A stretch of DNA of 51,589 nt, from assembly GCA_002718915.1 (NCBI GenBank), contig PBGF01000026.1:10024-61612 (forward strand), given 5' to 3'. Positions 26,455 to 34,441 of the stretch are shown here, one piece after another (the stretch's first letter is position 1; every line of letters begins with the position of its first letter). The translations under genes and the position numbers were made by a program. The stretch comes from Methanobacteriota archaeon (lineage in GTDB: Archaea > Thermoplasmatota > Poseidoniia > MGIII > CG-Epi1). Under the pieces are notes generated by a model. The model searched no databases, was not told the DNA's origin, and saw only the letters and a list, made by a program, of their open reading frames with translations.

Positions 26455-27426
26455 ATGGAAAGTGATTCTAATTTTAGCGGTGGTTCATCAAGCAGAATTC
26501 AAAATCTGGTAGAAGATTTAGGTGATGAAAATTTCGAAACCCGTAATGAAGCTTTAATGACATTGAAGGCAATGCTACCTACAAGTGAGGTTTCTATTTC
26601 AAACGCTCTTGTTGAAATAGTAAGTGATCATGGAGATAATGAAGCTGGAAGTAAGACCTCTTTCGTCAATAAAGGTGCTATTGAATTATTTCAAAATATG
26701 TCTGAATTGGGACTTGAACCTCTTGTTAATGATTTATTGAAAGATGGCGATGTTTACTCTAAAAGGGTAGCTACTGATGCCATAGGTCGAACCGGAAGAA
26801 TGGCCGTTCTACCTTATCTCATCAAATGCATGAATGATGATGATATGTATGTTCGTTGGCAAGCTGCTAAAGGATTAGGAAGATTTGCTGGATCTAGTGA
26901 TGCCCGTGATGCACTTGTTAGTAAAATGGATGATTCCGAACCGTATGTTAGGAAAAGAGTAGCTAGATCATTAGAAGCATTTGGTGGTACTGGGCCTGTA
27001 GATGAAAAAATTGAAGGACCTATGGAAGAAGATGGTAAAGGAGACATTGATGGAGATGGGACGCCGGACTCTAAAGACAAGGAACCTCGAAAAGCTAGCA
27101 AAAAGAAAGACAAAAAACCACAAAAAACTAGCAAAAAGAAAGGTAAAAATAAGAAAGATGATTTGTCCAGAATTGCAGAAAAAAAAGAGAATATTGATTT
27201 TAAAACACTGGGAACTGCTAGCGCAGAAGATAGCGACGATCTAAAGAATATAAAAGGAATTGGGCCTTTCTTGGAACAAAAACTTAATGCATTAGGAATA
27301 TACAAATACGAACAAATCTCAAAAATGACACCGGAACTTGAGGATCAGGTTAATGAAGCAATAGAATTTTTCCCAGGTCGAATTAAGCGAGATAATTGGG
27401 TTAAACAAGCAAAAAAGCTGAAATAA
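26455..27426 (+). CDS. HEAT-repeat protein with lysine-rich linker and C-terminal HhH domain
   Basis: The start is taken as the ATG at 26455 (MESDSNFSGG); a GTG seven codons earlier is possible. Residues about 15-185 form HEAT/armadillo-like helices, such as VYSKRVATDAIGRTGRMAVL and YVRWQAAKGLGRFAGSSDA. A DIDGDGTPDSKDKEP loop, like a calcium-binding DxDxDG motif, leads to two lysine-rich repeats (KASKKKDKK, KTSKKKGKN). The last ~65 residues (LKNIKGIGPFLEQKLNALGI, then FPGRIKRDNWVKQAKKL) are a helix-hairpin-helix domain often attached to other proteins. It may be a nucleic-acid-associated scaffold; no enzyme activity is seen. It converges on asnS with two bases between stops. Confidence 0.8.
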   Translation: MESDSNFSGGSSSRIQNLVEDLGDENFETRNEALMTLKAMLPTSEVSISNALVEIVSDHGDNEAGSKTSFVNKGAIELFQNMSELGLEPLVNDLLKDGDVYSKRVATDAIGRTGRMAVLPYLIKCMNDDDMYVRWQAAKGLGRFAGSSDARDALVSKMDDSEPYVRKRVARSLEAFGGTGPVDEKIEGPMEEDGKGDIDGDGTPDSKDKEPRKASKKKDKKPQKTSKKKGKNKKDDLSRIAEKKENIDFKTLGTASAEDSDDLKNIKGIGPFLEQKLNALGIYKYEQISKMTPELEDQVNEAIEFFPGRIKRDNWVKQAKKLK

Positions 27427-27428
27427 AA

Positions 27429-28793
27429 TTAAGGCGTTGTTCTACGCATGGTACGTGGGAAAGGTATTACATGCTTAATATGATCTGCACCACATATCCA
27501 ACTTACGGTTCTATCTATGCCAAGGCCAAAACCTGAATGAGGTACACTGCCAAATTTTCGAATATCTAAATACCAACCATATGATTCTGGTTCCAAACCC
27601 TCTTCTCTAATCCTTTCAGTTAATTCATCGGGGGACCAAACTCTTTCACCACCTCCTATGATTTCTCCATATCCTTCTGGAGCTAAAAGATCATGGCAAA
27701 CCAATGACTTAGGATCGTTTGGATCTGGTCTATGATAAAATCCTTTTTCACGAGGAAAATTTGTAATATACATTGGAGATTTCAAATCCTGAGTAAGCGC
27801 TTTTTCCTCCTTATATCCAAAATCATCTCCCCATGATAAGTCAAATCCCATTGAATTTAACTTCTCAAGAATTTCCTCATATGTAAATCTTGCAAATGGA
27901 GCTTTAATATTCTCTAATATTGAAATATCTCTACCAAGTATTTCTAACTCTTTTCTATTTGAAGATAATACTGAATCTAGAATATGCAGAATCATGCCTT
28001 CTTCTAATTCCATCATTTGGTGATTATGCATCCATGCAGATTCTACTTCTGCGTGCCAAAATTCCGTTAAATGACGGCGAGTTCTAGATTTCTCAGCCCT
28101 AAATGAAGGCGCTAATGTAAATATATTTTCTAAACCAAACATTGTAGCCTCTGCATACAATTGCCAAGATTGGCTTAAATGTGCATAAAATTTTTGACCT
28201 GTCTTTTCCTTATCATCATCATATGATACATTGAATAATGTAGAGCCACCTTCACATGCTGAAGTGGTGAAACTTGGAGATTGAATTTCTGTAAATTCAT
28301 GATTAGTCCAATAGTCTCTGAATGCCTTAAAAACAGTAGACCTAATCTTAAGAGATGCAACCATGTTTTGACTCCGTAACCACAAATGTCTATTGTTTAA
28401 CAAATGCTCATCACTTTGATCTTTAGTTATCGGAAATGTTTCTGCAAAGTGTATTACTTGGAAATCAGTCGCTCTTATTTCCCATCCACCTGGCGCTCTT
28501 TCATCTTTCGCTGGAACTCCTCTGACAATAACTGATGATTCTATCAAGGCTTTACGTGCATCGTTAAATGAAGCTTCACTAACGTTCTTCTTAGATACTG
28601 TGCTCTGAATGCTGCCTGTTGAATCTCTTAATACAATAAATGCCAATTTTCCTGATGAGCGTGTACGATAAATCCAACCTCTTACAGAAATTTCGTCCTC
28701 ACATTTACCTTCAAGAATCTTACTTATTTGCGTAAAATCGTCATGATCTGGAAATTCCGGATAGTTCATTAATTCATCATTAGATATGGCCAA
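27429..28793 (-). CDS. asnS: Asparaginyl-tRNA synthetase
   Basis: The class IIb synthetase charges tRNA-Asn. An N-terminal OB-fold anticodon domain (EISVRGWIYRTRSSGKLAFI) is followed by the class II core. Motif 2 is FTLAPSFRAEKSRTRRHLTE with FWHAEVE, and motif 3 is GFGLGIDRTVSWICGADHIK, followed by a PFPRTMRRTTP tail. The specificity pocket and tail favour AsnRS over AspRS. The TTG start at 28793 is placed by the shared TATA region at 28813-28820; an in-frame ATG lies eight codons later. Confidence 0.96.
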   Translation of the reverse strand: MAISNDELMNYPEFPDHDDFTQISKILEGKCEDEISVRGWIYRTRSSGKLAFIVLRDSTGSIQSTVSKKNVSEASFNDARKALIESSVIVRGVPAKDERAPGGWEIRATDFQVIHFAETFPITKDQSDEHLLNNRHLWLRSQNMVASLKIRSTVFKAFRDYWTNHEFTEIQSPSFTTSACEGGSTLFNVSYDDDKEKTGQKFYAHLSQSWQLYAEATMFGLENIFTLAPSFRAEKSRTRRHLTEFWHAEVESAWMHNHQMMELEEGMILHILDSVLSSNRKELEILGRDISILENIKAPFARFTYEEILEKLNSMGFDLSWGDDFGYKEEKALTQDLKSPMYITNFPREKGFYHRPDPNDPKSLVCHDLLAPEGYGEIIGGGERVWSPDELTERIREEGLEPESYGWYLDIRKFGSVPHSGFGLGIDRTVSWICGADHIKHVIPFPRTMRRTTP

Positions 28794-28812
28794 ATAATAC
28801 TTCCCACAAGAT

Positions 28813-28820
28813 TTAATTAA
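28813..28820. promoter_or_regulatory. Palindromic TATA-like box between asnS and the zinc-ribbon gene
   Basis: TTAATTAA is centred about 24 bases from the asnS start and about 28 from the start of the zinc-ribbon gene, in a 51-base divergent gap. One symmetric box may serve both leaderless genes. Confidence 0.45.
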
Positions 28821-28844
28821 TATGAAGCTTCTATAATTTACAAT

Positions 28845-29057
28845 ATGTTTGGAATTATCTGTTGTCCAAAATGCAGATTTGTAAGTGGAATAGATTTACA
28901 ATTTAAAACAAAAAAATGTATCAAATGTAACTTTACAATTAATCTTAAAAAAGTTCGGATAATTTTCAAAACTGAAGATGACAATGAACTAGGCAACCTA
29001 ATTAAAGATGCAAAAAGAAGAGTAGAAAGTGGAAATTTATTTATTGATACCCACTAG
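28845..29057 (+). CDS. Small zinc-ribbon protein, DUF1922-like
   Basis: The 70-residue protein has two cysteine knuckles, CPKC at 7-10 and CIKC at 25-28, which together form a zinc ribbon. A beta strand (KKVRIIFKTEDDNELGNLI) and a helix follow. The pattern, with a GNLIKDAKRR helix after a short strand, resembles the small archaeal DUF1922 family, whose function is unknown. The stop codon lies at the edge of the inverted repeat that surrounds the next promoter. It may act in RNA or protein binding, but nothing in the context decides this. Confidence 0.72.
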   Translation: MFGIICCPKCRFVSGIDLQFKTKKCIKCNFTINLKKVRIIFKTEDDNELGNLIKDAKRRVESGNLFIDTH

Positions 29058-29090
29058 GTCGCATTTTAAATACAGTGGGCGAGTGCGACC
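29057..29090 (+). promoter_or_regulatory. TATA box of L41e flanked by a perfect 7-base inverted repeat
   Basis: GGTCGCA at 29057-29063 and TGCGACC at 29084-29090 are exact reverse complements with a 20-base spacer. The spacer holds a TATA-like TTTAAATA at 29066-29073, about 32 bases before the L41e ATG. It could be an operator over the promoter, or a hairpin that ends the upstream transcript. Confidence 0.5.
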
Positions 29091-29101
29091 ATCCTAATAA
29101 T

Positions 29102-29206
29102 ATGAAGAGAAGTTCTCGAGTCTGGAAAAAAGCCGGAAAGCAACGTTGGAAATGGCGTAAAAAGAAAATGCGCCGTCGTAAACGTGAAAGAAGGCGTAAC
29201 AAGTAG
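29102..29206 (+). CDS. rpl41e: Ribosomal protein L41e (eL41), 34 residues
   Basis: This very short reading frame starts MKRSSRVWKKAGKQRWKW and continues RKKKMRRRKRERRRNK to a TAG stop. The last ~22 residues align with eukaryotic/archaeal L41 (KWRKKRMRRLKRKRRK in animals), a tiny, almost wholly basic peptide at the subunit interface of the ribosome. The first ~13 residues are an extension relative to eukaryotic L41. It has its own TATA-like box and sits just before pheT, in a translation-gene neighbourhood. The composition (more than half Lys/Arg) and the aligned core make chance unlikely. Confidence 0.85.
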   Translation: MKRSSRVWKKAGKQRWKWRKKKMRRRKRERRRNK

Positions 29207-29232
29207 TTTTGAAGAAGTTTTAGACACATTTC

Positions 29233-29240
29233 CTTATAAT
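29233..29240 (+). promoter_or_regulatory. TATA box of pheT
   Basis: CTTATAAT is centred 26 bases before the ATG of pheT at 29263, the spacing for a leaderless transcript. Confidence 0.55.
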
Positions 29241-29262
29241 ACCTTCACAATGGGAATCTAGG

Positions 29263-30876
29263 ATGCCAGTCATCAATATAGTACTTGAGGATTTAAATCG
29301 GATGCTTAAAGATAAAATATCATCTACCGATTTTGCCAATATTATACCAAAAATAGGTGCCGATCCTGATGAAATAAGTAATGAAGAAGCTGTTGTAGAG
29401 TTTTTTCCAGATAGGCCTGATTTACTTTCAACTGAAGGTGTTGCAAGAGCTTTGAGAGCATTTACTGAGCAGCAGTTGGGTTTAGTTGAATATGAAGTAA
29501 ATCCACAAACTACACAAATTTTTGTTTCACCAGAAGTTATGGAAATCCGGCCCTCTATCTCTGGAGGAATAGTTAGAGGTGTTACACTTGATGATGTATC
29601 CATTAAATGTCTAATGGAACTTCAAGAGAAATTACATGTAACTCTTGGTAGAAAGAGAAAAAAAGTTTCCATCGGAATTCATGACTTATCAAAACTTGAA
29701 GGGCCTTTTAGTTATGATATTTGCTCGCCTCACGAACCTGCATTTGTTCCATTGCAAAAAGACTATGAAATGACTCCCCAAGAGATATTAGAGGAACATC
29801 CAAAAGGGATTGAATATGCTCATCTTTTGTCTGAATTTAACAAATATCCTATTATCAAGGATTCAAATGATGAAGTAGCATCATTGCCTCCTATAATTAA
29901 TGGGGCGCTGACGACCATCACTGAGGACACAACTGATGTACTAATTGATGTTACTGGACTTGATGACAATGCAGTTGAAGCATGTCTTAACATTGTGGCT
30001 GCAGCTTTAGTCGAAAGAGGTGGCGTGATAGAGCAAATAGAAGTAAAGTTTCCTTCTGAAAATAAAATAGTTCCTTCAATGAAACCTAAAGTACATGAAA
30101 TAGACAATGATTATCTTCTAAAATTATTAGGATTTGATCCAGGGCAATTTGTGATTTTTAAGGCATTTAGAAAATGTGGAATGGAACCTGAACTAAATGG
30201 AAATATTTGGTCTGTAAAAGTTCCTGCATATAGGGCCGATATTTTACATCCCATTGATTTACTTGAAGAAGTCTCTATAGGAATTGGCTATGATGAATTT
30301 CCTGAATCTTTACCAAATGAAACTCTTTTTGGTAAGTCTCTAAAATCAAGAAAACGTGAGGAAAATTGTAGAGAAATTATGTTAGGATTAGGTTTCCAAG
30401 AAGTAGTCACACTTACGCTAACTTCTAAGAAAATGCTTCATGATTATACACAAAGAGATAATGATAATGAAACTGAAGTAGCCAACCCAGTTACTGAAGA
30501 TTATCACTTACTTAGATCAAGTATATTGCCTAATTTATTAGAATTATTAAAAAATAATAAACATCGTGAATTGCCACAACGTGTTTTTGAAATTGGACAA
30601 ATTGTGAAAATGCACACTAATTTACAATCACTTGCATGGATGCAAATCGCAAGTAAGAACACATTTTCAGAAGCTAGAACTATCTCTGATAGTATTGCTC
30701 TAAGGCTTAGAATTACAGGAGAAAGTAAAGAATGTGATGATCCTATTTTTATTCCTGGGAGAAGTATAGAGGTTAACAATGGAAATATTTTGTTAAAATA
30801 CGGAGAAATACATCCTTTTACACTGGAAAAATTTGAGTTAGGTTATCCTGTGATTTGTGGAGAAATTCATTGGTAA
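29263..30876 (+). CDS. pheT: Phenylalanyl-tRNA synthetase beta subunit, archaeal type
   Basis: PheT pairs with PheS in an alpha2-beta2 enzyme that charges tRNA-Phe. The 537-residue length and the order B1 (MPVINIVLEDLNRML), B3/B4 editing region (GRKRKKVSIGIHDLSK, EYAHLL), B5 and B6/B7 (VKVPAYRADILHPIDLLEEV, GLGFQEVVTLTLTS) match the archaeal/eukaryotic form, which lacks the bacterial tRNA-binding and FDX domains. The alpha subunit is not adjacent: it lies at 37231-38691 on the other strand. The unknown 134-residue gene begins within its last codons. Confidence 0.96.
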   Translation: MPVINIVLEDLNRMLKDKISSTDFANIIPKIGADPDEISNEEAVVEFFPDRPDLLSTEGVARALRAFTEQQLGLVEYEVNPQTTQIFVSPEVMEIRPSISGGIVRGVTLDDVSIKCLMELQEKLHVTLGRKRKKVSIGIHDLSKLEGPFSYDICSPHEPAFVPLQKDYEMTPQEILEEHPKGIEYAHLLSEFNKYPIIKDSNDEVASLPPIINGALTTITEDTTDVLIDVTGLDDNAVEACLNIVAAALVERGGVIEQIEVKFPSENKIVPSMKPKVHEIDNDYLLKLLGFDPGQFVIFKAFRKCGMEPELNGNIWSVKVPAYRADILHPIDLLEEVSIGIGYDEFPESLPNETLFGKSLKSRKREENCREIMLGLGFQEVVTLTLTSKKMLHDYTQRDNDNETEVANPVTEDYHLLRSSILPNLLELLKNNKHRELPQRVFEIGQIVKMHTNLQSLAWMQIASKNTFSEARTISDSIALRLRITGESKECDDPIFIPGRSIEVNNGNILLKYGEIHPFTLEKFELGYPVICGEIHW

Positions 30877-31274
30877 AATTACCAGTATGCTTTGAATCAA
30901 GAACCACTGCAGCCTCTTTTAGAAAACTTTTGGATAAAAAAGAATATAGCTATAAAAGAACTACAGATAGTAGAACTTACACCAAAGTCTCTTTTGTGAT
31001 TGCTCATGAAAAAACGGCCATGGTTTATAGGTATATTATCGATGATTCAAAATTAAAGGCAGATATTTGGGAAGAAAACCCTAGTTCCGGGAATGTAACC
31101 TACATTGAAATCGAAAGTGATGATGAGGAAGCAAAAAAAAGACTATTGAAAGAATTTGCACTTTTCTTGCCTAGAAAACCTTGGGAATATACATTCACTC
31201 AAAGAATAAGGAATGGATGGTTTAGCCAAGGTATCTTTCGGGCTAAATCTAAATGGAAGAATTATGTAAAATGA
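30870..31274 (+). CDS. Conserved-looking small protein between pheT and priS, unknown function
   Basis: I do not recognise this protein. From a TTG at 30870, overlapping the pheT stop (TTGGTAA), it has ~134 residues; an upstream TTG at 30855 would add five. It is a mix of strands and helices: VKLPVCFESRTTAASFRKLL, YTKVSFVIAHEKTAMVYRYI, DIWEENPSSGNVTYIEIES. The basic C-terminus (FTQRIRNGWFSQGIFRAKSK) contains aromatic and Arg residues suitable for nucleic-acid contact. It overlaps both pheT and priS, so it is translated as part of that operon, which points to a housekeeping role in replication or translation. That is inference from position only. Confidence 0.75.
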   Translation: MVKLPVCFESRTTAASFRKLLDKKEYSYKRTTDSRTYTKVSFVIAHEKTAMVYRYIIDDSKLKADIWEENPSSGNVTYIEIESDDEEAKKRLLKEFALFLPRKPWEYTFTQRIRNGWFSQGIFRAKSKWKNYVK

Positions 31275-32464
31275 GCTTGTTAAAAGAAATAGAGCCCATA
31301 AAAACAAAAGATTTTTTACAAGAAAAATTTAGGGAATATTATAAATCTGCAAAGATTACAGTTCCTCCCAGATTTACATCAAGGGAATGGGGCTTTTTGA
31401 ATTGGGGTGGTGGCGTCATGAACAGACATGTTAGATTTGGCACAATGAAAGAAGTGAAAAATTATCTGAAAAAAATAGCTCCTGCTCATTCATATCATTC
31501 TGTTGCCTATTACAAAGAGCCTGGAAGTAAAACAATGGCTGATAAAGAGTGGCAAGGTGCGGATTTAATCTTTGATTTGGACGCCGACCATTTGCCTGAA
31601 ATGGAAGAAGTCAAAAAAGGAAAAATAACTTTTTCTAAATTAATGGAATATATACGTGAACAAACCTTTAGATTAGTACATGATATACTTCTTGGTGATT
31701 TTGGCTTAGATGAAAAAGATTTGCTCATTACATTTAGTGGTGGCAGAGGATATCATGTACATGTTAGGACGCCAGAAGTACTATCTTTACCCTCGGGAGC
31801 TCGAAGAGAACTTTCAGATTATATGACTGGAAAAGGATTGAATTTAGAAAATGTTTTAATCGATGCAGGACATACAAAAGAATTTATTGTTAGAGGAAAA
31901 GGCCCTGTAAGAAAAAACCTAGGTGAAAAAAAGTTACCTCAAACAGATGCAAAAGGGTGGAGCGGAATTTTATCACGGAAAATTAACCAAATATTTGATG
32001 AACTAAGATTAAATAAAGGAAAAGAATTAAAGGAAAAATTGAAAGAGATAAGATTAGAAAAATCAAATATTAATCTTAAGAAAAAAAATGATGAAATTTT
32101 TAATTCTTTATCCAAAAGATATCAGAAAAACTTAGTCAGAATTGCAATTAAAGAAGCTGCCATTTTCCCGGATGAGCCTGTTACTGGAGATGTGCATCGA
32201 CTCATTCGCTTACCTGGATCTCTGCACGGAGGATCTGGATTAAGAGTAACAACTATTAAGTCAAAAGAATTAGAAAATTTTGACCCCATGGTAAGTGCAA
32301 TAGCTTTCGGGGAAGAACCTGTTAAAATAAGATCTGTCGTTGAACACCCTGTATCTATGGGAAATATTGCAAAACTCATGCCGAAAACTGTAGTCGAAGT
32401 TCCTGAAAAAGCAGCCATTTATTTCATGGCTAGAAAATGGGCTAATTTGGTACTTGAAACATGA
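31271..32464 (+). CDS. priS: DNA primase small (catalytic) subunit PriS
   Basis: PriS is the archaeal/eukaryotic-type primase that makes RNA primers with PriL. The catalytic aspartates are D102 and D104 in LIFDLDADHL. FTFRLVHD-like helices and the SGGRGYHVHVR motif (about 155-165) complete the active site, and RLPGSLHGGSGL near residue 315 is the conserved third motif. At 397 residues it is full length. The ATG at 31271 overlaps the previous stop (ATGA); the upstream in-frame ATG at 31253 lies inside the neighbour. The rnhB start overlaps its stop the same way. PriL is not in the window. Confidence 0.95.
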   Translation: MSLLKEIEPIKTKDFLQEKFREYYKSAKITVPPRFTSREWGFLNWGGGVMNRHVRFGTMKEVKNYLKKIAPAHSYHSVAYYKEPGSKTMADKEWQGADLIFDLDADHLPEMEEVKKGKITFSKLMEYIREQTFRLVHDILLGDFGLDEKDLLITFSGGRGYHVHVRTPEVLSLPSGARRELSDYMTGKGLNLENVLIDAGHTKEFIVRGKGPVRKNLGEKKLPQTDAKGWSGILSRKINQIFDELRLNKGKELKEKLKEIRLEKSNINLKKKNDEIFNSLSKRYQKNLVRIAIKEAAIFPDEPVTGDVHRLIRLPGSLHGGSGLRVTTIKSKELENFDPMVSAIAFGEEPVKIRSVVEHPVSMGNIAKLMPKTVVEVPEKAAIYFMARKWANLVLET

Positions 32465-33102
32465 TATGTGGTGTTGATGAAGCTGGAAAAGGACCTGTTA
32501 TTGGACCTATGGTTGTTGCTGCAGTATCTGTAAAAAATGCTAAAATGATTGAAGAGCAAGGTTTTAAGGATTCCAAGCTTCTGACCCCAAAAAAAAGAAA
32601 AGAATTATTTAAATTTATTAAAAAAAACTACGAATATGCAATAGAAATAATTGAACCTGAAGAAATTGATAAATATAGAAGAAAAAACAAACTTAACCTG
32701 CTAAATAGGAAAGCTTTTGAAAAAGTTATTAGTAAACTAAATCCAAATATTGCATACGTCGATGCTGCAGACGTAAATGAGGAACGATTCGGAAGAGAAA
32801 TTAAAAGTAACCTGACAAATGAAAATGATACTGATGTCATTTCTATGCACAAAGCTGATACTAAGATTCCTGTTGTAGCTGCAGCTTCTATAATTGCTAA
32901 GCAAACAAGAGAATTAGAAATTGAAAAACTAAAAGAAGAAATTGGCGACTTTGGAAGCGGATATCCCTCAGATACTAGAACAATTAAGTTTTTGAAGAGC
33001 TACTTTCATGATAATATGAAGTGGCCTTCAGGTACTAGAAAAAGTTGGAAAACTGTTGAACGAATTAGACCTGTAAAGAAACTTAGTGATTTCAGTGATT
33101 AA
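32461..33102 (+). CDS. rnhB: Ribonuclease HII
   Basis: The enzyme nicks the RNA strand of RNA-DNA hybrids and removes misincorporated ribonucleotides and primers. The active-site residues are D5 and E6 in CGVDEAGKGPVIGPM. YVDAADVNEERF carries the third acidic residue, and SMHKADTKIPVVAAASIIAK the fourth. The 213-residue length fits archaeal RNase HII. It is coupled to priS (ATGA overlap), placing primer synthesis and primer removal genes together, and it is followed without a gap by the SCP2 gene. Confidence 0.97.
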   Translation: MICGVDEAGKGPVIGPMVVAAVSVKNAKMIEEQGFKDSKLLTPKKRKELFKFIKKNYEYAIEIIEPEEIDKYRRKNKLNLLNRKAFEKVISKLNPNIAYVDAADVNEERFGREIKSNLTNENDTDVISMHKADTKIPVVAAASIIAKQTRELEIEKLKEEIGDFGSGYPSDTRTIKFLKSYFHDNMKWPSGTRKSWKTVERIRPVKKLSDFSD

Positions 33103-33441
33103 ATGAGTGATATCAAACAAATATTGGAAGAAAAAGTGTCTGAATTCAACACTAGAATAAAAGATGAACCTAAATTTTCAGGAGTAATTGAAGGTAAGGA
33201 GAGAAGTATATGTATTTCTGTCACGGATGGATTAAATTATACTACGAATCTAAAAGATATGAAATTAGATCCATTTACCGAATCTGATGATACAAATAAG
33301 GATTTAGTAGTTACAGCTACATCTAATGTCCTTTTGGCCTTAATTAATAAAGAAATGTCCCCAATAAAAGCATACATGACAGGAGAATTGAAAGTTAAAG
33401 CCAGCCTAACTGATATGCTTTTATTGAAAAAATTATTCTAA
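33103..33441 (+). CDS. SCP-2-like sterol/lipid-binding domain protein
   Basis: The protein is 112 residues, a single SCP2 domain. An N-terminal helix is followed by strands with a helix pair, ATSNVLLALINKEMSPIKAY, then MTGELKVKASLTDMLLLKKL, the most conserved part of the family. SCP2 domains bind hydrophobic ligands such as sterols, fatty acids or isoprenoids in the cytosol. In this cell the ligand could be a prenyl lipid, which is inference. The start codon directly follows the rnhB stop, and the 3' end overlaps the convergent ksgA gene by nine bases. Confidence 0.85.
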   Translation: MSDIKQILEEKVSEFNTRIKDEPKFSGVIEGKERSICISVTDGLNYTTNLKDMKLDPFTESDDTNKDLVVTATSNVLLALINKEMSPIKAYMTGELKVKASLTDMLLLKKLF

Positions 33442-34164
33442 CTTAAGTGCAAAAATTGAATTTGATAATTCTGCAATCTCAGAAGGTTGAAGAATCTCAG
33501 CACGTAAATCCATATAGTTTAGTTTTTGAACATCAATATCTGGAAATGATAGCTTTATGCAATTACGAATTTTTTTTCTTCTATGGGTAAATATTGACCT
33601 TACTACTTTTTCAAAAGTATTAAAATCATCCAAAACATAATCTGGTTCTCTACGTACTAACTTTACTACTTGTGAATGAATTTTAGGTTGTGGTTGAAAA
33701 GCTGTTTTCGAAACCTTAAATAATTTCTTTGTATCTACATAATGATTTGCCATTACTGATAAGCGTCCATATATTTTCGAACCTGGTTTTGCAACTAAAC
33801 GATTTGCAAATTCTTCTTGGAACATTAAAATTGCTCGATTCCAATCATAGTTAAACAGTCTAAACAAAATTGGTGATGAAATGGAATATGGAAGGTTTGC
33901 AACAATTACGTCAACAGGTGGAACTTCCCAAGTTAAAATATCACCTTCAATTATTTCAGCATTATCCTTAAATTTTTGCTTCAAAACTACTGAAAGCCAT
34001 TTGTCTTTTTCTATAGCCTGTAAATTACCTTTTGAAACTAATAATTCTGTAAGTGCACCTCTCCCTGGACCTATTTCTAATATTTTCTCTCCCTTTTGGA
34101 TCTCTGCAAGGCTAACTATCTTTTTTGAAATATTAGAATCTATCAAAAAATTTTGGCCTAACAT
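33433..34164 (-). CDS. ksgA: 16S rRNA (adenine-N6) dimethyltransferase KsgA/Dim1
   Basis: The enzyme dimethylates two adenines in the 3' helix of 16S rRNA and checks small-subunit assembly. MLGQNFLIDSNISKKIVSLA and ILEIGPGRGALTELLVSKG form the SAM site. NLPYSISSPILFRLF is the NxPY catalytic motif, with FQPQPKIHSQVVKL after it. The frame is open upstream to 34239, but that part is the antisense of tRNA-Val, so the true start is the ATG at 34164 or very near it. The tRNA 3' end is 19 bases upstream on the same strand, so the two may be co-transcribed. Confidence 0.95.
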   Translation of the reverse strand: MLGQNFLIDSNISKKIVSLAEIQKGEKILEIGPGRGALTELLVSKGNLQAIEKDKWLSVVLKQKFKDNAEIIEGDILTWEVPPVDVIVANLPYSISSPILFRLFNYDWNRAILMFQEEFANRLVAKPGSKIYGRLSVMANHYVDTKKLFKVSKTAFQPQPKIHSQVVKLVRREPDYVLDDFNTFEKVVRSIFTHRRKKIRNCIKLSFPDIDVQKLNYMDLRAEILQPSEIAELSNSIFALKLE

Positions 34165-34183
34165 TTTCTGCTTACGACGAGAA

Positions 34184-34259
34184 TGGTGGGCCGGGGCGGA
34201 ATCGAACCGCCGATCTTCGCCTTGTAAGGGCGACGTCATAACCCCTAGACCACCGGCCC
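34184..34259 (-). tRNA. tRNA-Val (UAC), CCA encoded
   Basis: On the minus strand the sequence folds as a full cloverleaf. The acceptor GGGCCGG pairs with CCGGCCC, a D arm runs GTC...GAC, and the anticodon stem TCGCC/GGCGA carries loop CTTACAA (anticodon TAC, valine). The T stem GGCGG/CCGCC has loop TTCGATT. Discriminator A is followed by encoded CCA. There is no intron. Confidence 0.96.
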
Positions 34260-34411
34260 AGATGAGGTCTCTTTTACACGAGGTTTAACGTTACAAACCA
34301 TTATTTCTACTGATAGCCATTAGAAAGGCCCAAATAAGACTTGAAGTCAAATTTTCTATTAAAAATAATGTATCTTTATAGACATTTTGAACATACCTGA
34401 ACCTCACTCAA

Positions 34412-34420
34412 TTATAAATA
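34412..34420 (+). promoter_or_regulatory. TATA box of pckA
   Basis: TTATAAATA is centred 26 bases before the ATG at 34442, supporting that ATG, rather than the GTG at 34430, as the leaderless start. Confidence 0.6.
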
Positions 34421-34441
34421 CAATATCGTGTGCGAAGTACT

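Noticed and set aside
34165-34239. N-terminal extension of KsgA
   Set aside because: The extra codons are the antisense of tRNA-Val and do not resemble KsgA.
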